A stretch of 64,000 nt of DNA from Ctena decussata (taxonomy: Eukaryota > Mollusca > Bivalvia > Lucinida > Lucinidae). A program made the position numbers and the translations under genes. Of this stretch, positions 1-13,347 are shown in pieces. The notes beneath the pieces were generated by a model. It was not told the DNA's origin. It did not search any database and saw only the letters and a program-made list of their open reading frames with translations. Numbering within the stretch: position 1 is the stretch's first letter; every line of letters starts with the position of its first letter. The DNA is taken from NCBI GenBank assembly GCA_963989385.1, contig OZ022500.1:118337842-118401841 (forward strand), given 5' to 3'.

Positions 1-383
1 AGTAGGAAATACGCTTAAATGAGATAAATAGCGCCTAAGTAGGCCAAGAAAACACGCTTATCTGGGAAAACAACTTTTGGCGCTTAAGTCCATACATACA
101 ACATCGAAAGAGTCATAGCCTGCCCTGTAACACTGCCCTACTCAAACTCTATCATGCAACAGCTACCTCACCCCAACATGACAGAATCTGATACACTCTT
201 AAAAAGAGCACATTGTCTTATTCATTTAAAAATGTCTCACATGAATGACTAACAACTTCCTAAAGCTACTGATGCTTTAAACAAATTGGCCCAGATGGCT
301 TTGAAATATCATGCTCTGGGTGTACACCATTTGCTGAAGTCCTTCTGTTAATTTATCCCACTTAAGCGCATTTCCCATTTAGT
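1..383. repeat. MITE-like element cut by the left window edge
   Basis: Bases 1-29 and the reverse complement of 351-380 match with a few differences; both contain GGAAATRCGCTTAA and end GATAAAT. They form imperfect terminal inverted repeats around about 320 bp of non-coding sequence. The true left end may lie outside the window. No transposase is visible. Confidence 0.5.
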
Positions 384-539
384 CGCTTCGCATACGTGGT
401 CGTACTGGTGTGATACATCGAAGTGAGTTTTCCATGCTGTGAAGGAATGGTAGTACTTTTTGGTGAATTGGTTTTATAGAGTATACTCGTATTGTCGTGA
501 TACACCCATCTTTGGTTACGGTTAGAGTACATTTTCACT

Positions 540-1719
540 AGCATGACGTTGGAGAGTGTTCATACAGTTTCAATTGTACGATCAAACAATGATATACCGG
601 TAATTGTTCGAAAACGTGATGTGATCGAGTGATTGCATTATTTTGATAACCTTATGTCAGAATATGGTCGTATTGTTTTGATCACGTGATGTATTAGACT
701 GGTAATATAGTTTCGCTTTCATGATGTCAGAATATGGTCGTATTTTTGATAGCATAATTTCAGACAATGGTCATATTGTTTTGAAAGCATGACGTGAGAC
801 TGATAATACAGTTTCATTTTTCTGTCAGAATGCGATCGTGTTGTTTTGATAGCATAATTTCAGACAACGGCCGTATTGTTTTGAAATCGTGATGTGAGAC
901 TGGTAATATGGTTTCGATTTCATGATGTCAGACTGTGTTCGTGTTGTTTTGATAGCATAATTTCAGACAATGGCCGTACTGTTTTGACAGCATGATGTGA
1001 GAATAATACTATAGCTTCATTTCCATTCTGTCAGAATGTGTTCATGTTGTTTTGATAGCGTAATTTCGGAGAGAGGCTATGCTGACTTGATAGCATGATG
1101 TGAGATTGATAATAAGTTTTATTTTCATGATGTCATTATGTGGTCGTATTGTTTTAATAACATTCTCTTAAGACGGTATACATATTGTTTTAAAAGCATG
1201 ATGTGTGACTAATATTTGTTTCGCTTTCATGATGTCAGAATGTGGTCCTGTTGTTTTGAAAACATAATTTCAGACAGTGGCCTTATTGGTGATAATACAG
1301 TTTCGTTTTCATGTTCATGTCAGAATGTGGTCGTGCTTTTTTGACGGCGTAATTTCAGATAGTGACCATGTGGTCGTGTTGTTTTGAAAGCATGATTTCA
1401 GACAGTGATCATGTTTTGAAAGCATGATGTGAGACTGTTAATATAGTTTCATTTTCATGATGTCAGAATGTGATCGTATTGTTTTGACAGCATAATTTCA
1501 GACAGTGGCTATATTGTTTTGAAAGCAAGATGTGAGACAGGTAATAAAGTTTCGATTTCATGATGTCAGAATGTGGTCGTGCCGTTTTGATACATAATTA
1601 CAGAAAGTGGCCGATCTGTTTTTCAAAGCATGATTTGAGACTCGTAACATAGTTTCATTTTCGTGATGTCACAATCATCTTGTTTTATGCATCATTTCAG
1701 ACAGTGATCATATTGTAGT
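540..1719. repeat. Divergent tandem satellite, ~100-bp unit
   Basis: The phrases CATGATGTCAGAATGTGGTC, GTTTTGATAGCATAATTTC and AGCATGATGTGAGACTG recur in fixed order about every 100-115 bp for more than 1 kb, with many substitutions and small indels. The array resumes after the fold-back element at 1720-2155. It is non-coding on both strands, and the divergence suggests an old array. Confidence 0.8.
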
Positions 1720-2155
1720 TACCTTCCATTTTATTCAATTTACAAGTTTTGCACACTTGAAGTTTGAAACTATAGCCCTTATCTTGACCAAGTCCAGACT
1801 TCAATTCACGCTACCCTCAAAATCAAAGTTGTCAGAAGTCCATTAGGAGCAAATTCACCCAAATTTTCGATTTCGCCAATTCATTTTTTTTTTTGTTTTT
1901 TTTTTTTTGCGAAATTGCTCGATAATCATCAAATTTAATCATTTTTAAGGTCAGCAAGCTGTAACAAGTTTAAAACTCATGGCAATTTTAGAACTTATTC
2001 CCGCTCAAACCGACACACTATCAATTCTCTATGGGAACTCAAACAACTTTAATTTTAGGGGTAGTTTGACTTACAGCCTGGACTTGGTCAAGACAAAGGC
2101 TATGGGTTCAAACTTCATGTGTATAAAACTTGCAAAATGAATAAAATGGAAGGTA
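1720..2155. mobile_element. Fold-back element with ~110-bp inverted arms
   Basis: Bases 1720-1832 read almost the same as the reverse complement of 2044-2155, starting TACCTTCCATTTTATTCA and including TTGACCAAGTCCAG. The spacer is about 210 bp and contains an internal poly-T run. The element sits inside the satellite, whose units continue on both sides, so it inserted after the array formed. The short open frame across 2119-2349 runs from one arm into satellite and is not a gene. Confidence 0.75.
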
Positions 2156-2235
2156 GAAAATTTTTATTTTACCAAATGTTTGAAATGTCCAAGAAATCGC
2201 AGGGTAAAATTTCGACCCCAAAATTTTTTTTAGTA

Positions 2236-2690
2236 TATGTTGATAAAGTTAGATCACAGAATGGTCGTATTATTATCAGGGAAGCTAGTCGTCAGAGTCA
2301 GGGCGATCGATTTTTGTTGATAACTTTTTGTCAGACCGTAGCTGTATGATGACAGAGTGTTATCGGTTAGACAATGGTCGTGATCTATTGATAATGTGAT
2401 GTCAGAGAGTATTCGTACTATTTTGATAGCATGTTATGACTGGGTGGTCGTTTTCTTCTGAGAGTATGATGTGTAGAGGTTTCGTTAGCTTTGACAACAC
2501 GTTATCACAGAATAGCCGCTTTCTTTTGATGGGCATGACGTCAGAAAACTGTCGTATTGTTATATAGGCTAATATCAAAGAATGGTTGTATTTTTGTTAG
2601 CAGGCATAATATGAGGGAATGGTCGTATGATTTTGACTGTTTGGTGTCAGAGTATGGTCGTATCGCTTTGATATTATCCGAATTTCTGTA
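2236..2690. repeat. Satellite, right part, more degenerate
   Basis: The same phrases as at 540-1719 (CAGAATGGTCGTAT, GATAGCATG, GTCAGAGTATGGTCGTAT) continue to about 2680 but are more diverged. This looks like the decayed edge of the array. Confidence 0.65.
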
Positions 2691-3479
2691 AATATGCTCA
2701 GAAAGCCTGATCTTTCAGTGTTATTGTATAATGACTTGGTTGTGTTTTGCTTGATAGCAAAATTAAGTTGAATGCACTCTTTGGAAGCTGATCAAACAAC
2801 AATGGGTGATTTTCTCAGAACATTCAGATAACCTGTCGTAATCACCCTAATGTTTTGGATCAACTTAAAGATAAACGTATTAGTCTAAAATTTAAACAAT
2901 TTTCATTTAACTGTTTGGCGATGAGTAAAAAAAAATCAAAGATTTGGCCAACAGTGCAGATCGGAATTAGACTGCTCCTTAGGAGCAGCCTGAACTGGGT
3001 CTACACTGTATGCTCAGACACTGGTGGCTCAATATTTGGGTAAATACGGTACCCCTGTCATTCATATTCTCCCACTACATGTTGTTGTAGTATGTTCGCC
3101 CAGCAAAAGATACCATAGAAAACGTTCGATCAACGAAGACTCAAATTAGCCTCTTTATTTAAGAGCCTGAACAGTATCTTTACTGTTAACACACTCAATG
3201 GATCTTGCAGTGCACCATTTGCGACTGTCGAGGCTGATCTAACCCTTTTTAGAATATTTATGTCACAAGGTACCATCAGCTGCTCCTCTGTCGTATATAA
3301 ACATTAAAAGCTCTTCTGGCATCGTACCTGTACTACCTGTGGTTTTCCTCCAGCATTGTCTAAAACAATTACCTGGCAATACCTGTATCAGTTTCCACTT
3401 TTCTATATTTGGGAGTGGGCGGAGTCATACGACACGTGGTTATCCAATCAAACGTTTCTGCCGATTCCATCAGATTTTG
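2691..3479. other. No gene seen; one small fold-back
   Basis: Non-coding sequence. Around 2950-3012 is a small imperfect palindrome (ACAGTGCAGATC...GGGTCTACACTGT around CTCCTTAGGAGCAG). It is of the same general type as other GATCTGA-type fold-backs in the window. Nothing else is supported. Confidence 0.5.
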
Positions 3480-5340
3480 TCAAACGTTTTGACATAGCCT
3501 GACAAAGTTTATGGCATATAATCTTAAGATATCGTAGAAGACATCTAAGATGACAAAAAAGATATTTATGTAATATATCTTATATTATCTACCATATAAG
3601 ATGCGTTATAAATAGATACCTTATAATTATCATATTAGATATCTGACATGCTATATAAGATATCTTATTTAGTATGAAAGACAACGTAATCATTAAAGAA
3701 GATATCATGTGTGTTCAAATACATCAGATATCTAATAAATCTTATGAAATACCTGACATAGAATATAAGGTATTTGGTATATAAGATATATGGCATATCA
3801 GATACCTTATCTATTTGAGTATATAAGATATCGCATTTACTCATTAAAGTGATATGGGCTGCAACCTTTAACAATATATTTTGGGAAAAATTGTTTATAA
3901 TATTCAAAAATACAATAACTGAGCCCAGATGGCCGGGAAACACTCATAAAAATAACAAACCTAGGCCGGTTACTGCTACAAAAACAACAGTAATTTAGGT
4001 AAACTATTAGCAGTCTAGAATTTCATTCGGTCCGAACTAAATTATTTGAAAGCTAAAGGCTCCTGTTTACCCAAAGGTTATCATAGTTTTCATGCATTTT
4101 CAGGGGGAATGAATAGATTTATGATAAAAACTTTTTTTTTTACTCAGCTTTTACAATAGGTAAAAATAATTGTGTAAAAGTAGTCAAAATGATTAAAAGT
4201 TGCAGACAATATAACTTTAAGAGGTCTTATGTAATATTCAAAAAAAAGATAAATATATGGTATTTTTTTTTATATCCGTAGCCTAATAGATTAAAATATG
4301 TACAAATATATAAGCTATCTTATTAAACATATTAGATATCCGATGTAATTAAAAAAAAGCTTATTTGATTCATAAGATGTCTAATAAGATATACCAGAAA
4401 GCTTTCTTATTTAAACGACATCTCATTTATTGCAATATGTAAATATGTAAGAAATTTTGATATTGAATAAAATATTTACACTGTGATCTCTTAATAATTT
4501 AATATACTAAGAACAACTTCTAACCGACCACTTGCTTTGTCTTGAACACTGTCGTTTGAAGATGGTATCCGGACATAATTTTCTTATATTCAGTACTCCC
4601 AATGTGTCATGTAAACGTTGTAAAATGTTTGAGCTCAATACCTTTAATATCGTTTTCCTGGCAGCAAAGGATGCACATGTACCCCCATTTCGAACTTCGC
4701 AAGGATTATGACTGTGGTGGAGAAGGTTTTTTAATTGTGACTAAAATTTTGAACTCTGTATTGAAATAGTGCCTTATTATGAATTCTCAAGTTCTTTTAA
4801 ACATTTTCTAAATATTCGCACAAATCATAAGCATATGCTGACAAGATTCCGAAATGTGGTTCTGTCCGAATCGTGAAAATCTGCTGAAATGTTGCGATTT
4901 TCGGAAACAGGGGTACCATTATCTTTCACTTATTCAATGGTACACGGATAAGATTTTTATTTCAGAGTTACTTGATTTACTTTACCAATACTACAACTTA
5001 ATTAAAAATAGAAACATGTGTTCGATTGTCCTTTTTATTTAGCAGAAAACAGGCTATAAATAAGTGGTCGGTTAGAAGTTGGTTCTAGTATATATGGTAA
5101 CTTAAAAAAATACATAAGTACGCACAAGAAATCATGCAGTTTTACAAAATTTATATCTTGTAATTCCTATATTAGATATCTTATTTTTTAAAACAGATAT
5201 ACAAGATATCTCATTTAGAAAACAAACTTTCTTATGTTATATGTATGATAGTTATTACAGGTGTCTTTTTACTTAATTTATTACAGCTCATAAACTTTAT
5301 ATCAGATATTCTGTATATAGGATAGATATCTGTTAATAAT
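3480..5340. repeat. AT-rich tract with recurring AAGATATC/GATATCTT
   Basis: Short palindromic words (AAGATATC, AGATATCTTAT, TATAAGATATC) recur irregularly at 3530-3840, 4300-4410 and 5160-5340. The spacing is too loose for a clean tandem unit. Between them is AT-rich sequence without recognisable coding potential. Confidence 0.5.
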
Positions 5341-5619
5341 GAATGGTGAAACGACTTGCCATACATTGGTCTAACAGACCACAGGTGCGCCTTCTTAGGT
5401 ATATAGACTTCAGAGAGTTTTCATGCGCACAGGGAACATTCTAATGCATGGGCGTGCTGGTGCCTTCGCTGTTCATACATTAATTTACTACTGAACGGCT
5501 AGTATTGAACCTACAGACCCATGTTCTGTGGCCACCCTAGAGTCAATTACTTTCTCTAGTACGCCCCTAACTGGTGACTTGACGAGTTTATGCATCTGCG
5601 TCACACAAATGCAAATAAG

Positions 5620-7735
5620 ATTATAACAATCCATCATGAGTGTCCATGAAGGATAGGGAAATCTCACCCGAGGGGTCGGAATTTCAACCAGGGACGAGGC
5701 TTGCCGAGTCCCTGGTTGAAATTCCGACCCCGAGGGTGAGATTTCCCTATCCTACGTGGACTGGCTCATGATGGATTATTTTTCTCCCACTTTTAGCGGA
5801 TTTTAAACCTAAAGTCGGATTTGGCTTCAGAACAGGAAAATTCTGACTTTTTAACCAATTATCTGAAGTACATTTCGAGCAGCCCAGTGTTTTTATCGGG
5901 TTCTAAAATGGGTGTAAACATTGTTTGCACCTCAAAATTAGACGGAAAACACGATATGTGGACTATTTTATCTTCCAGAGGGCGAAAACAAAATGCAACT
6001 TAGCCTCTCACGTCACGCGCGTCAAGTTTGCCAGCGACGTTTTTAACCGGTTTTAGTGACGTCATTAAAATTGAATGACGTCACAAACCCATGATCTGCT
6101 ATCAAACGTCATCTGACATGCTTGCGTGTCCATTTTGTTCATTTAAAATGAAAATATTAGTCAAAAAATGAAAAAGTATGGTTGCTAATATAAGAAAGAT
6201 GTTGCCAGGTATAAGATTATAACAATCCATCATGAGTGTCCATGTAGGATAGGGAAATCTCACCCGAGGGGTCGGAATTTCAACCAGGGACGAGGCTTGC
6301 CGAGTCCCTGGTTGAAATTCCGATCCCGAGGGTGAGATTTACCTATCCTACATGGACTGGCTCATGATGGATTATTTTTCTCCCACTGTTAGCGGATTTT
6401 AAACCTAAAGTCGGATTAGACTTCAGAACAGGAAAACTTTTTAACCAATGATCTGAAGTAAATTTTGACCAGCCCAGTGTATTTATTTGGCCATAAAATG
6501 GGTGTTAACACAGTTTGCACCTGAAAATTAGATGGAAAACACGATATGTGGACTATTTTATCTTCCAGAGGGCGAAAACAAAATGCAACTTAGCCTCTCA
6601 CGTCACGCGCGTCAAGTCTGCTAGCGACGTTTTAACCGGTTTTAGTGACGTCATTAAAATTGTGACGTCACAAACCCATGATCTGCTATCAAACGTCATC
6701 TGACATGCTTGCGTGTCCATTTTGTTCATTTAAAATTAAAATATTAGTCAAAAAATAAAAAAGTCTGGTTGCTAATATAAGAAAGATGTTGCCAGGTATA
6801 AGATAGAAATTTCTTATATGAGCTGAGAGCCTATCTTATATAGGCAAAGGTGGGAGAAAGAAATTTCTTATATGAGCTGAGAGCCTATCTTATATAGGCA
6901 AAGGTGGGAGAATATAACAATCCATCATGAGTGTCCATGTAGGATAGGGAAATCTCACCCTCGGGGTCGGAATTTCAACCAGGGACGAGGCTTGCCGAGT
7001 CCCTGGTTGAAATTCCGACCCCGAGGGTGAGATTTACCTATCCTACATGGACTGGCTCATGATGGATTATTTTTCTCCCACCATTAGCGGATTTTAAACC
7101 TCAAGTCGGATTAGGCTTCAGAACAGGAAAATTTGAACTTTTTAACCAATGATCTGAAGTAAATTTTGAGCAGCCCAGTGAGTTTATCGGGTCCTAAAAT
7201 GGGTGCAAACTGTGGAATGGGTGCAAACACAGTTTGCACCTAAAAAATAGACGGAAAACACGATATGTGGACTATTTTATCTTCCAGAGGGCGAAAACAA
7301 AATGCAACTTAGCCTCTCACGTCACGCGCGTCAAGTTTGCTAGCGGCGTTCATAACCAGTTTTAGTGACGTCATTAAAATTGAGTGACGTCACAAAAGTA
7401 AAAAGTATGCAAAGACCAGGAACTGAAACAATCCAAATCCAAATCCAGCCCTCAAACCATAGTTGGAAACAACTGAGATTACAAATAATCAAGATACAGA
7501 GAACATATGGCCAACCGAGTGAGCAGCTTGTTCCCAAACCTATGATCTGCTTTCAAACGTCATCCGACATGCTTGCGTGTCCATTTTGTTCATTTAAAAT
7601 TAAAACATTAGTCATAAATTGAAAAAGTTTGGTTGCTAATATAGCCTAAGAACATGTTGCCAGGTGTAAGATAGAAGTTTCTTATATGAGCTGAGAGCCT
7701 ATCTTATATAGGCAAAGGTGGGAGAATAAGGGTTT
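5620..7735. repeat. Three tandem copies of a ~650-bp hairpin-bearing element
   Basis: Three near-identical units begin at ATAACAATCCATCATGAG (about 5625, 6209 and 6912). Each contains a ~110-bp hairpin centred on CAGGGACGAGGCTTGCCGAG with arms including TAGGGAAATCTCACC. Each continues through CTCACGTCACGCGCGTCAAG and ends near GCAAAGGTGGGAG. Copy 2 carries an extra tandem duplication of its last ~55 bp (6806-6909). Copy 3 carries extra sequence around 7398-7530. Short open frames inside are side effects of the repeat. Confidence 0.85.
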
Positions 7736-8042
7736 TTCGTTAAATATTTCCAAAACTTTCAAGGCACTTGTTTCATATTTCGTATTCCTCCCTTTCGGAC
7801 CATGACAATTGCTCCGTACAACATGCCCCTGGATCTGACCAAAGAGTGGGACCGGAGGTCAATATTCTAAGTTGTGTTACGTTAGAAGTTTTGGCTAAAG
7901 AACATTTCATCGTCACGAGGCATTGTGTTTTACCCTTTTCCGTCTGTCCATCCGTCTGTCCCACCTTTTTTAAAAAAAGTTTGCATCATCAACTTCTTAC
8001 ACACTTTTAAGCAATCAGTCTGAAACATTGCACAGAAGTGAT
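7736..8042. repeat. Fragment of a CGTCTGTCC-bearing repeat
   Basis: GTCTGTCCATCCGTCTGTCC at 7942-7961 follows about 180 bp that is open in both directions but looks like no protein family. The microsatellite-plus-body design resembles the hairpin-headed elements elsewhere in the window. I treat it as a decayed fragment. Confidence 0.35.
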
Positions 8043-8066
8043 TTCTCTCTTTCTCTCGCTCTCGCT

Positions 8067-8101
<35 letters not shown>
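8043..8101. repeat. (CT)n microsatellite
   Basis: An imperfect run of TCTCTCGCTCTCGC leads into uninterrupted CT repeats to 8101. Confidence 0.9.
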
Positions 8102-8102
<1 letters not shown>

Positions 8103-8425
8103 TTTCAGAAGTTTCAGCATCTTCAAAGGATCTTCAAAAAGAGGCAGACTTGAAATCTTATGTGTGCTGGTACTTTGCATACCTCGAAACTTCTAGGTTC
8201 AATGAGAATAAGGAGACATATCAAATTTTGTCAACTTGAGTTTAGTGCTAAATTAAAAAATGTCAGGATTTTTGGATACGATGGTTCTATACAACATGTA
8301 TGTCCTTGTTAGATGAGTGCCTCCTTTTGTGAGTTGCAGGATAATTTTTACTTTTTGGATGAGCACTCAGGTGCCTGGGACAATGCACCCCCCCCCCCCC
8401 CTCCCACCCCTTCCTTTTATGAGAA

Positions 8426-8476
8426 GTCAATGCCGACTACTGCACGCTGTCACATTGTGCAGTAGTCGGCACTGAC
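8426..8476. other. Near-perfect 20-bp stem hairpin
   Basis: TGCCGACTACTGCAC (8431-8445) is the exact complement of GTGCAGTAGTCGGCA (8457-8471) across an 11-nt loop. The stem extends outward with one mismatch. The flanks are unrelated to other repeats I could recognise. It could be the core of a short fold-back MITE or a transcribed stem-loop; the sequence alone does not decide. Confidence 0.7.
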
Positions 8477-11245
8477 ATAATTCACTTTAGACTTGACTAC
8501 TACAAATCGTTTCCTAGAAATAATAATCTTACTCGGCCGGCCTGTTAGAGCTACATTATTAGCTACATTATTGCAGCAATCGCTTCCGTCTTTCTCAATT
8601 CTTTATTCACTCTAGGTCACATATATTGCAACAACAAGAGGCACATACATTTACAATATACAATTACGTATTGGTAGCATGGTGGCAGAAAGTATGCATG
8701 TACAAAGATCAAACAAATAATCTGACAGAGACGTTATTGGAAACTCGACTTTCAGGAAGCGATGAAGCTTTCTCTGAACAGTCACAGTGTTTTGACATGT
8801 ATAGCTTCATGCTCTGGACTCTCTGGTTAGAGAAACTTACTTATATTTGTCATCTTATTATCATCAGCTGTACTATGAATTATGATTAACAACCATAGGC
8901 ATTTGATGAACAATTAAGTACACACTTGTCTAATGTTATAAACATACTTATAACATCCGGAATCATATTAATTAAAGAACAGGTCAAGTGCTGTATCTCA
9001 TAACTAGTTTCTTAATGAATTCCTGTGAACTCACAAATATGATACATTCATGAAAACTTGAATAACTGCAGTGCGTAACTGGTCGGTAGGGTCCAGCGTT
9101 TATGCAGGTTTGCTCTAGAAAATGCACTGTATGCACGAACTTGTAAACATTAGCAGCTTTATTCGTCGTTCGCCACTAGGAAAGCAAGACAGATAACAAG
9201 GCAGTTTGACTTGGTAGAAATTACAGTTCACAAACAGAAGGTATTTAAAATTGTCACCTCTACTATACCTGCAAAGTATACACACGTCACATAGAAACGT
9301 AATCCTCGAATGGCGAGTCGCTAAAGCTACGAACCGTAAAGCATACCGATGTTCGAGAACCTCTGGACCAATTTTATTATTAAAAGTTTTGCAATATTTC
9401 CAGTAACATAAAAAGATAGATCATAAACAAATCTTTTGTTTGAGAGGTTAGAAAGCGGAAAACATGGCAGTATTTGCGTTTGAAAACAGGAAAGGTTGCC
9501 TTTTTGCTAAAAAAATGAATAAAGAAGGACTGTGTGTGTAAAAGCTCTGGGTTTCGTTGATTGCTATGTTAAAGCCGATATTAATATATTCTATAACAAC
9601 AGCAAAACTAAATATTTGACGTGAAGCACACAGGCAATCATGTAGGCTGAATGAACAAAAGCGTTACACGAAGATACCAGTAATTATTACTGACCGTCCC
9701 AAGGCGGTACTTTCGTTGCGGTTGCATTTGTTTTATGTACGGTGCTGTTTAACTTATTGTATTTTCATTTTAACCCTTCTGTTGTTCTAAATTATTTAGT
9801 TCAGTAAAGATAGCTGAGTTGCCACCTATTTGGGAAAGAGCTGCTCACTCAGCTTATCGCTTGTAATTTATTGTTTGTTGGGATGTCTTTGTCAATCTTT
9901 CCCTTTGATGTTGGGGATAGGGTTTGGGATCTGATTCAGTCAGTTACTCTTTAAATTTCCAGAGAGTGAGTTTGGATTTATCCTCAAAACCTTCGCATTT
10001 AAATTCTGTAACAAACCTTGAACTAAAAAATAATTTATTAGGCTGAACACTACAATCTCTAGATAAGAAATATATAAAAAAAATTGATCCGACATGTTTT
10101 GTTTAAAATACGGTGTCTGTGTTATTTCAAAACTACTTTATAAGATAAACAACACCGAACACTCAGATATGATTTATAATTCAAGTATGATTTACAATTC
10201 AAAAACGAATTATAAGATATTAAATTCATAAACATCCTATAACACTCCTACAAAGTTGCCCAGGAATTATCCCTCACTTTAAGGTATGTCTGTAACTCTA
10301 ATACAAACACACACACCGGTAGAATCTGGCTAAGGACCTTTGACAGTTTCAATGCTTTCGCCAAATTACTGCGCAGCTTCCATGGGATGCCATTGTTGAT
10401 GAATTTAGCATTAACATGTAGAGTTATGCATTATAAAGAAGTTTTCATATTGATTTTTGAAAAAAATAGCACGTCTGCAGACTAGCTCTCTCTGTCTGAC
10501 TTTCTTGGGGGGCGGGGACTAGCTCTCTCTCGGTCAAACAAAATACACCAAATTTTCGATTTTTTTATTCACTGAATTTATTTTGTTAAACATGCTTAAA
10601 ATAAAGTAAACACTACAACTACATATATATAGCATCAAGTAGCTTATGAGCAATATGCTCTTGATAGCATGCAATAATATGTCAATAAAAGGTATGCTGA
10701 CCTGATTTTAAGATGCAGTGGGTCTAATTACCCCACCCACTTTTTAGTTTTTCAGCTGTAGACTATCATTACACCCCCCCTCGTGCCTCAGCTTACCACT
10801 CACATATAATGTGTATATTGACAGTACACACACACATGCAAAGTGGCTAGCTGAAGCACGGGGGGAGGGGAGTATCTTTACAAAACGTTTCTTAATTTGC
10901 ATACAATTAATTATAAAAAAAAACCTTGCTTTTTACATCAAAAACCACAGTCTGTGTGTTTAATAACCAAAAATCGTTTTTGTGCCAATTAAGAGGAGTT
11001 CCGAGGAAAACATTTTAGTGGAAGTTTTGATGTATACCAAAAGCTCATTTTTTACCATTTTTATGTATAGGCTTTACATTACAACTGTTAGAGGTCCTTT
11101 ATGCCAAACGATTGCATCCATACAGCTTAGCTTTGGCTTTTACGTTTAGTCATCCTTAGGGATCCATATGATTTTTGTTTGTTTTTATATGCACAAAGAT
11201 ACTTTTGAGGGTCACGCGCTTTCATTCTCTCTTATTCTCTTACAG
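8477..11245. other. Non-coding sequence upstream of the PDZ exon
   Basis: About 2.8 kb without a supported exon on either strand. I looked for the missing first half of the PDZ domain (a GFxLxGG-type coding stretch with a donor site) and did not find one. It contains short homopolymer tracts only. Confidence 0.5.
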
Positions 11246-11397
11246 GTGAACCCAAAAAGTGTGGCGTCCCGTTTAGGGTTGCGAGAAGGAGACAGACTTT
11301 TATATATAAATGGGGCCCCTGCTCATCAAATGAACCACGAACAAGCGAAAATGGAAATTATACGAGCAGGAAACGAGTTAGATATTCTAGTCCAAAG
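11246..11397 (+). CDS. PDZ domain, second-half exon of a PDZ-family gene
   Basis: This exon encodes 50 residues starting VNPKSVASRL and ending NELDILVQ, plus two bases of the next codon. The pattern is the C-terminal half of a PDZ domain: the GLREGDRLLYING turn-strand, the alpha-2 helix HEQAKMEIIRAG, and the last strand LDILVQR. The AHQMNHEQAKMEIIRAG wording resembles PDZ-LIM family members (ZASP, ALP, Enigma group), which bind alpha-actinin at Z-discs or stress fibres. The acceptor is a pyrimidine-rich tract ending TTACAG at 11245. The donor AAAG|GTTCGT is weak but real in context. The exon starts in phase 0 and ends with two bases, AG, which fits the first base of the exon at 23372. The first PDZ half must lie upstream and was not found. 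Confidence 0.85.
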
Positions 11398-13347
11398 GTT
11401 CGTATTAAAATGAAAATTTTTGCTCATAATTACCCGATTTTTTCAATGACAAGTAGGGCAAAAGCTGCAAGAAAAAAGTATTATAGAGGTTGAAAGATAA
11501 CAAACAGTTCTGCGCACATCGCATCTGATCAGAGACATCTCCTATCACTATGTAGATCTAGAAGGATAGAGGAAAAGAAATGAGGACTGCTCATTTTATG
11601 CCAGTTGTTTATCGTTTCTACTGTGCAAGGGGTGTGTGGGAGGGGGGGGGGGGGAGGGGCAACAGAAAATACACCTCTTATTGTACCTTTGCATCTCGTT
11701 ATACATCGGGCAGGCAAACGTGAAAAAATCCATCGTTAATTGCCTGTAGAAAAATAGAACTCCAGGTAATGGTATAATTGTGAATGGTTTGTAGGTCTGT
11801 AACAAATAGTGCTTCCATGTGGGTCCGGTTGATAGCAAAAGCTACCTTAGGCCATACAGGACCAGCGATGACCAGCCGCCACAATCGTCCCTTTTAAACG
11901 TACATTATCCAGGGAATCGGTGATATGGCGAATTTCTTAAGAAAGCGGAGATAATGATCAGCTTGCGTAGATACGTAATCGCTATTCTTACATTCTTTCA
12001 TATATGTTTTTGCCCTCTGATCCCATAGTTCCATTGATTTGACTATGGAAAAGCTGTGGGTTCTGGCAATACTTTAATTACAGGTATCCTATCGTAATTA
12101 TGTCGTGTTTAGTAAGCAGGAGCTTATCACATTGGCGAATTCCTCAGGTAAAGGTCAGTTTGTGCACCTGCAAATCCGAATTTGTCCAGTTTGCAAAATA
12201 CGTTTTTTTACAGCCATTCAAAGATTTTCCAACAAGAATGCGTAAACCGTACCATTGATATTGCTGTGTTGCGTCTCAGCCATTTACGTGACATTTATAA
12301 CGCCCCCTTTTCCTACCAAATGCCATAAGATTGTTATCCCGGAGGGATATACGAAAATAATAGTAGAATCATCTATGATTATCAGAGAATCAGAAGTTCT
12401 AAATTCCTTGATATTATCTGAAAGCATCCGCGAAACGCGAGAATGTACCGCACAGCATGTGCAAACCGAACAGGCTCAGATTAGCTTCTGCATATGCGCA
12501 GTCTAATCTGAGTCTTCTCAGCTTGCACCAACATTCTATGGATCCTAGGGAATATGTATACGCGCAGGTTGACCTGAGACATCACCGTTCGCAAATGATA
12601 CAATGCCCATTTCTAATGGGATGGCAAATTTTTTTTGTAACACTGCAGCTGGTATAAATGTCAGTGGCTTGTAGGAATTGCACAGATTTGAGGATTATCG
12701 GGCTTCGAAGATTTTTTGGGGCATGGCTCTTGAAAGGGGTGGATGGTTTGCGACGACGCATTGAGCACTGTGTGTTGCTGCAATATCACTATTATGGCTG
12801 GACTCGCTGACGTGGTATTACATAGTATATAGTCACTATATACTAACCAGCCGTTATTGCACCCAATGCATAACTGTCCAGAGGAATACGAACCGAGGAA
12901 CCCGCATTATCAACTTAACATTAATGATGCGAATGCTGATTCTGCTTCAAAACCTGCACTTAGATACTTTTCTCGTGCCTTGCGCGTGTTTACATAGTAC
13001 AAAAGCGGAGTTTGGCAAGTTTAAAAATCACATATTCACAAAAAAGCCTCGAGGCAAGGCCCTCATTTACTTCCAAATTACCTTTGCTCTGTTTAATTAA
13101 AATATAGATATTAAAATATACTGAAACAAGAGACGTAAAAAGGTGCCTGGTGGAGTGCTAACAACCCTGCTTACTCCGGTCAGTCTTCGATTGTCACTCT
13201 GTTAGTTCTTTAGGATCTTTATCAAGGCAAACTCTGATCAGACTCTTTGAATGTACGCTGTGTCTGAGTCTAAAAGTCAAAACTTACCTCACATATTATG
13301 ATACAAGTTATTTTCTCTTGGCCTGTAATTTAAAGCATTCCTTTTTA
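11398..13347. other. Intron sequence, no exon seen
   Basis: First part of the ~12-kb intron between the PDZ exon and the giant exon. It contains a poly-G run at 11640-11656 and a small fold-back at 12455-12530 (AACAGGCTCAGATTAG / CTAATCTGAG) related to the other CTGATCTGAGTCT palindromes. Confidence 0.5.

Noticed and set aside
7365..7622. 85-codon frame within the tandem element
   Set aside because: It arises only in copy 3 because of extra sequence; the other two copies are closed.
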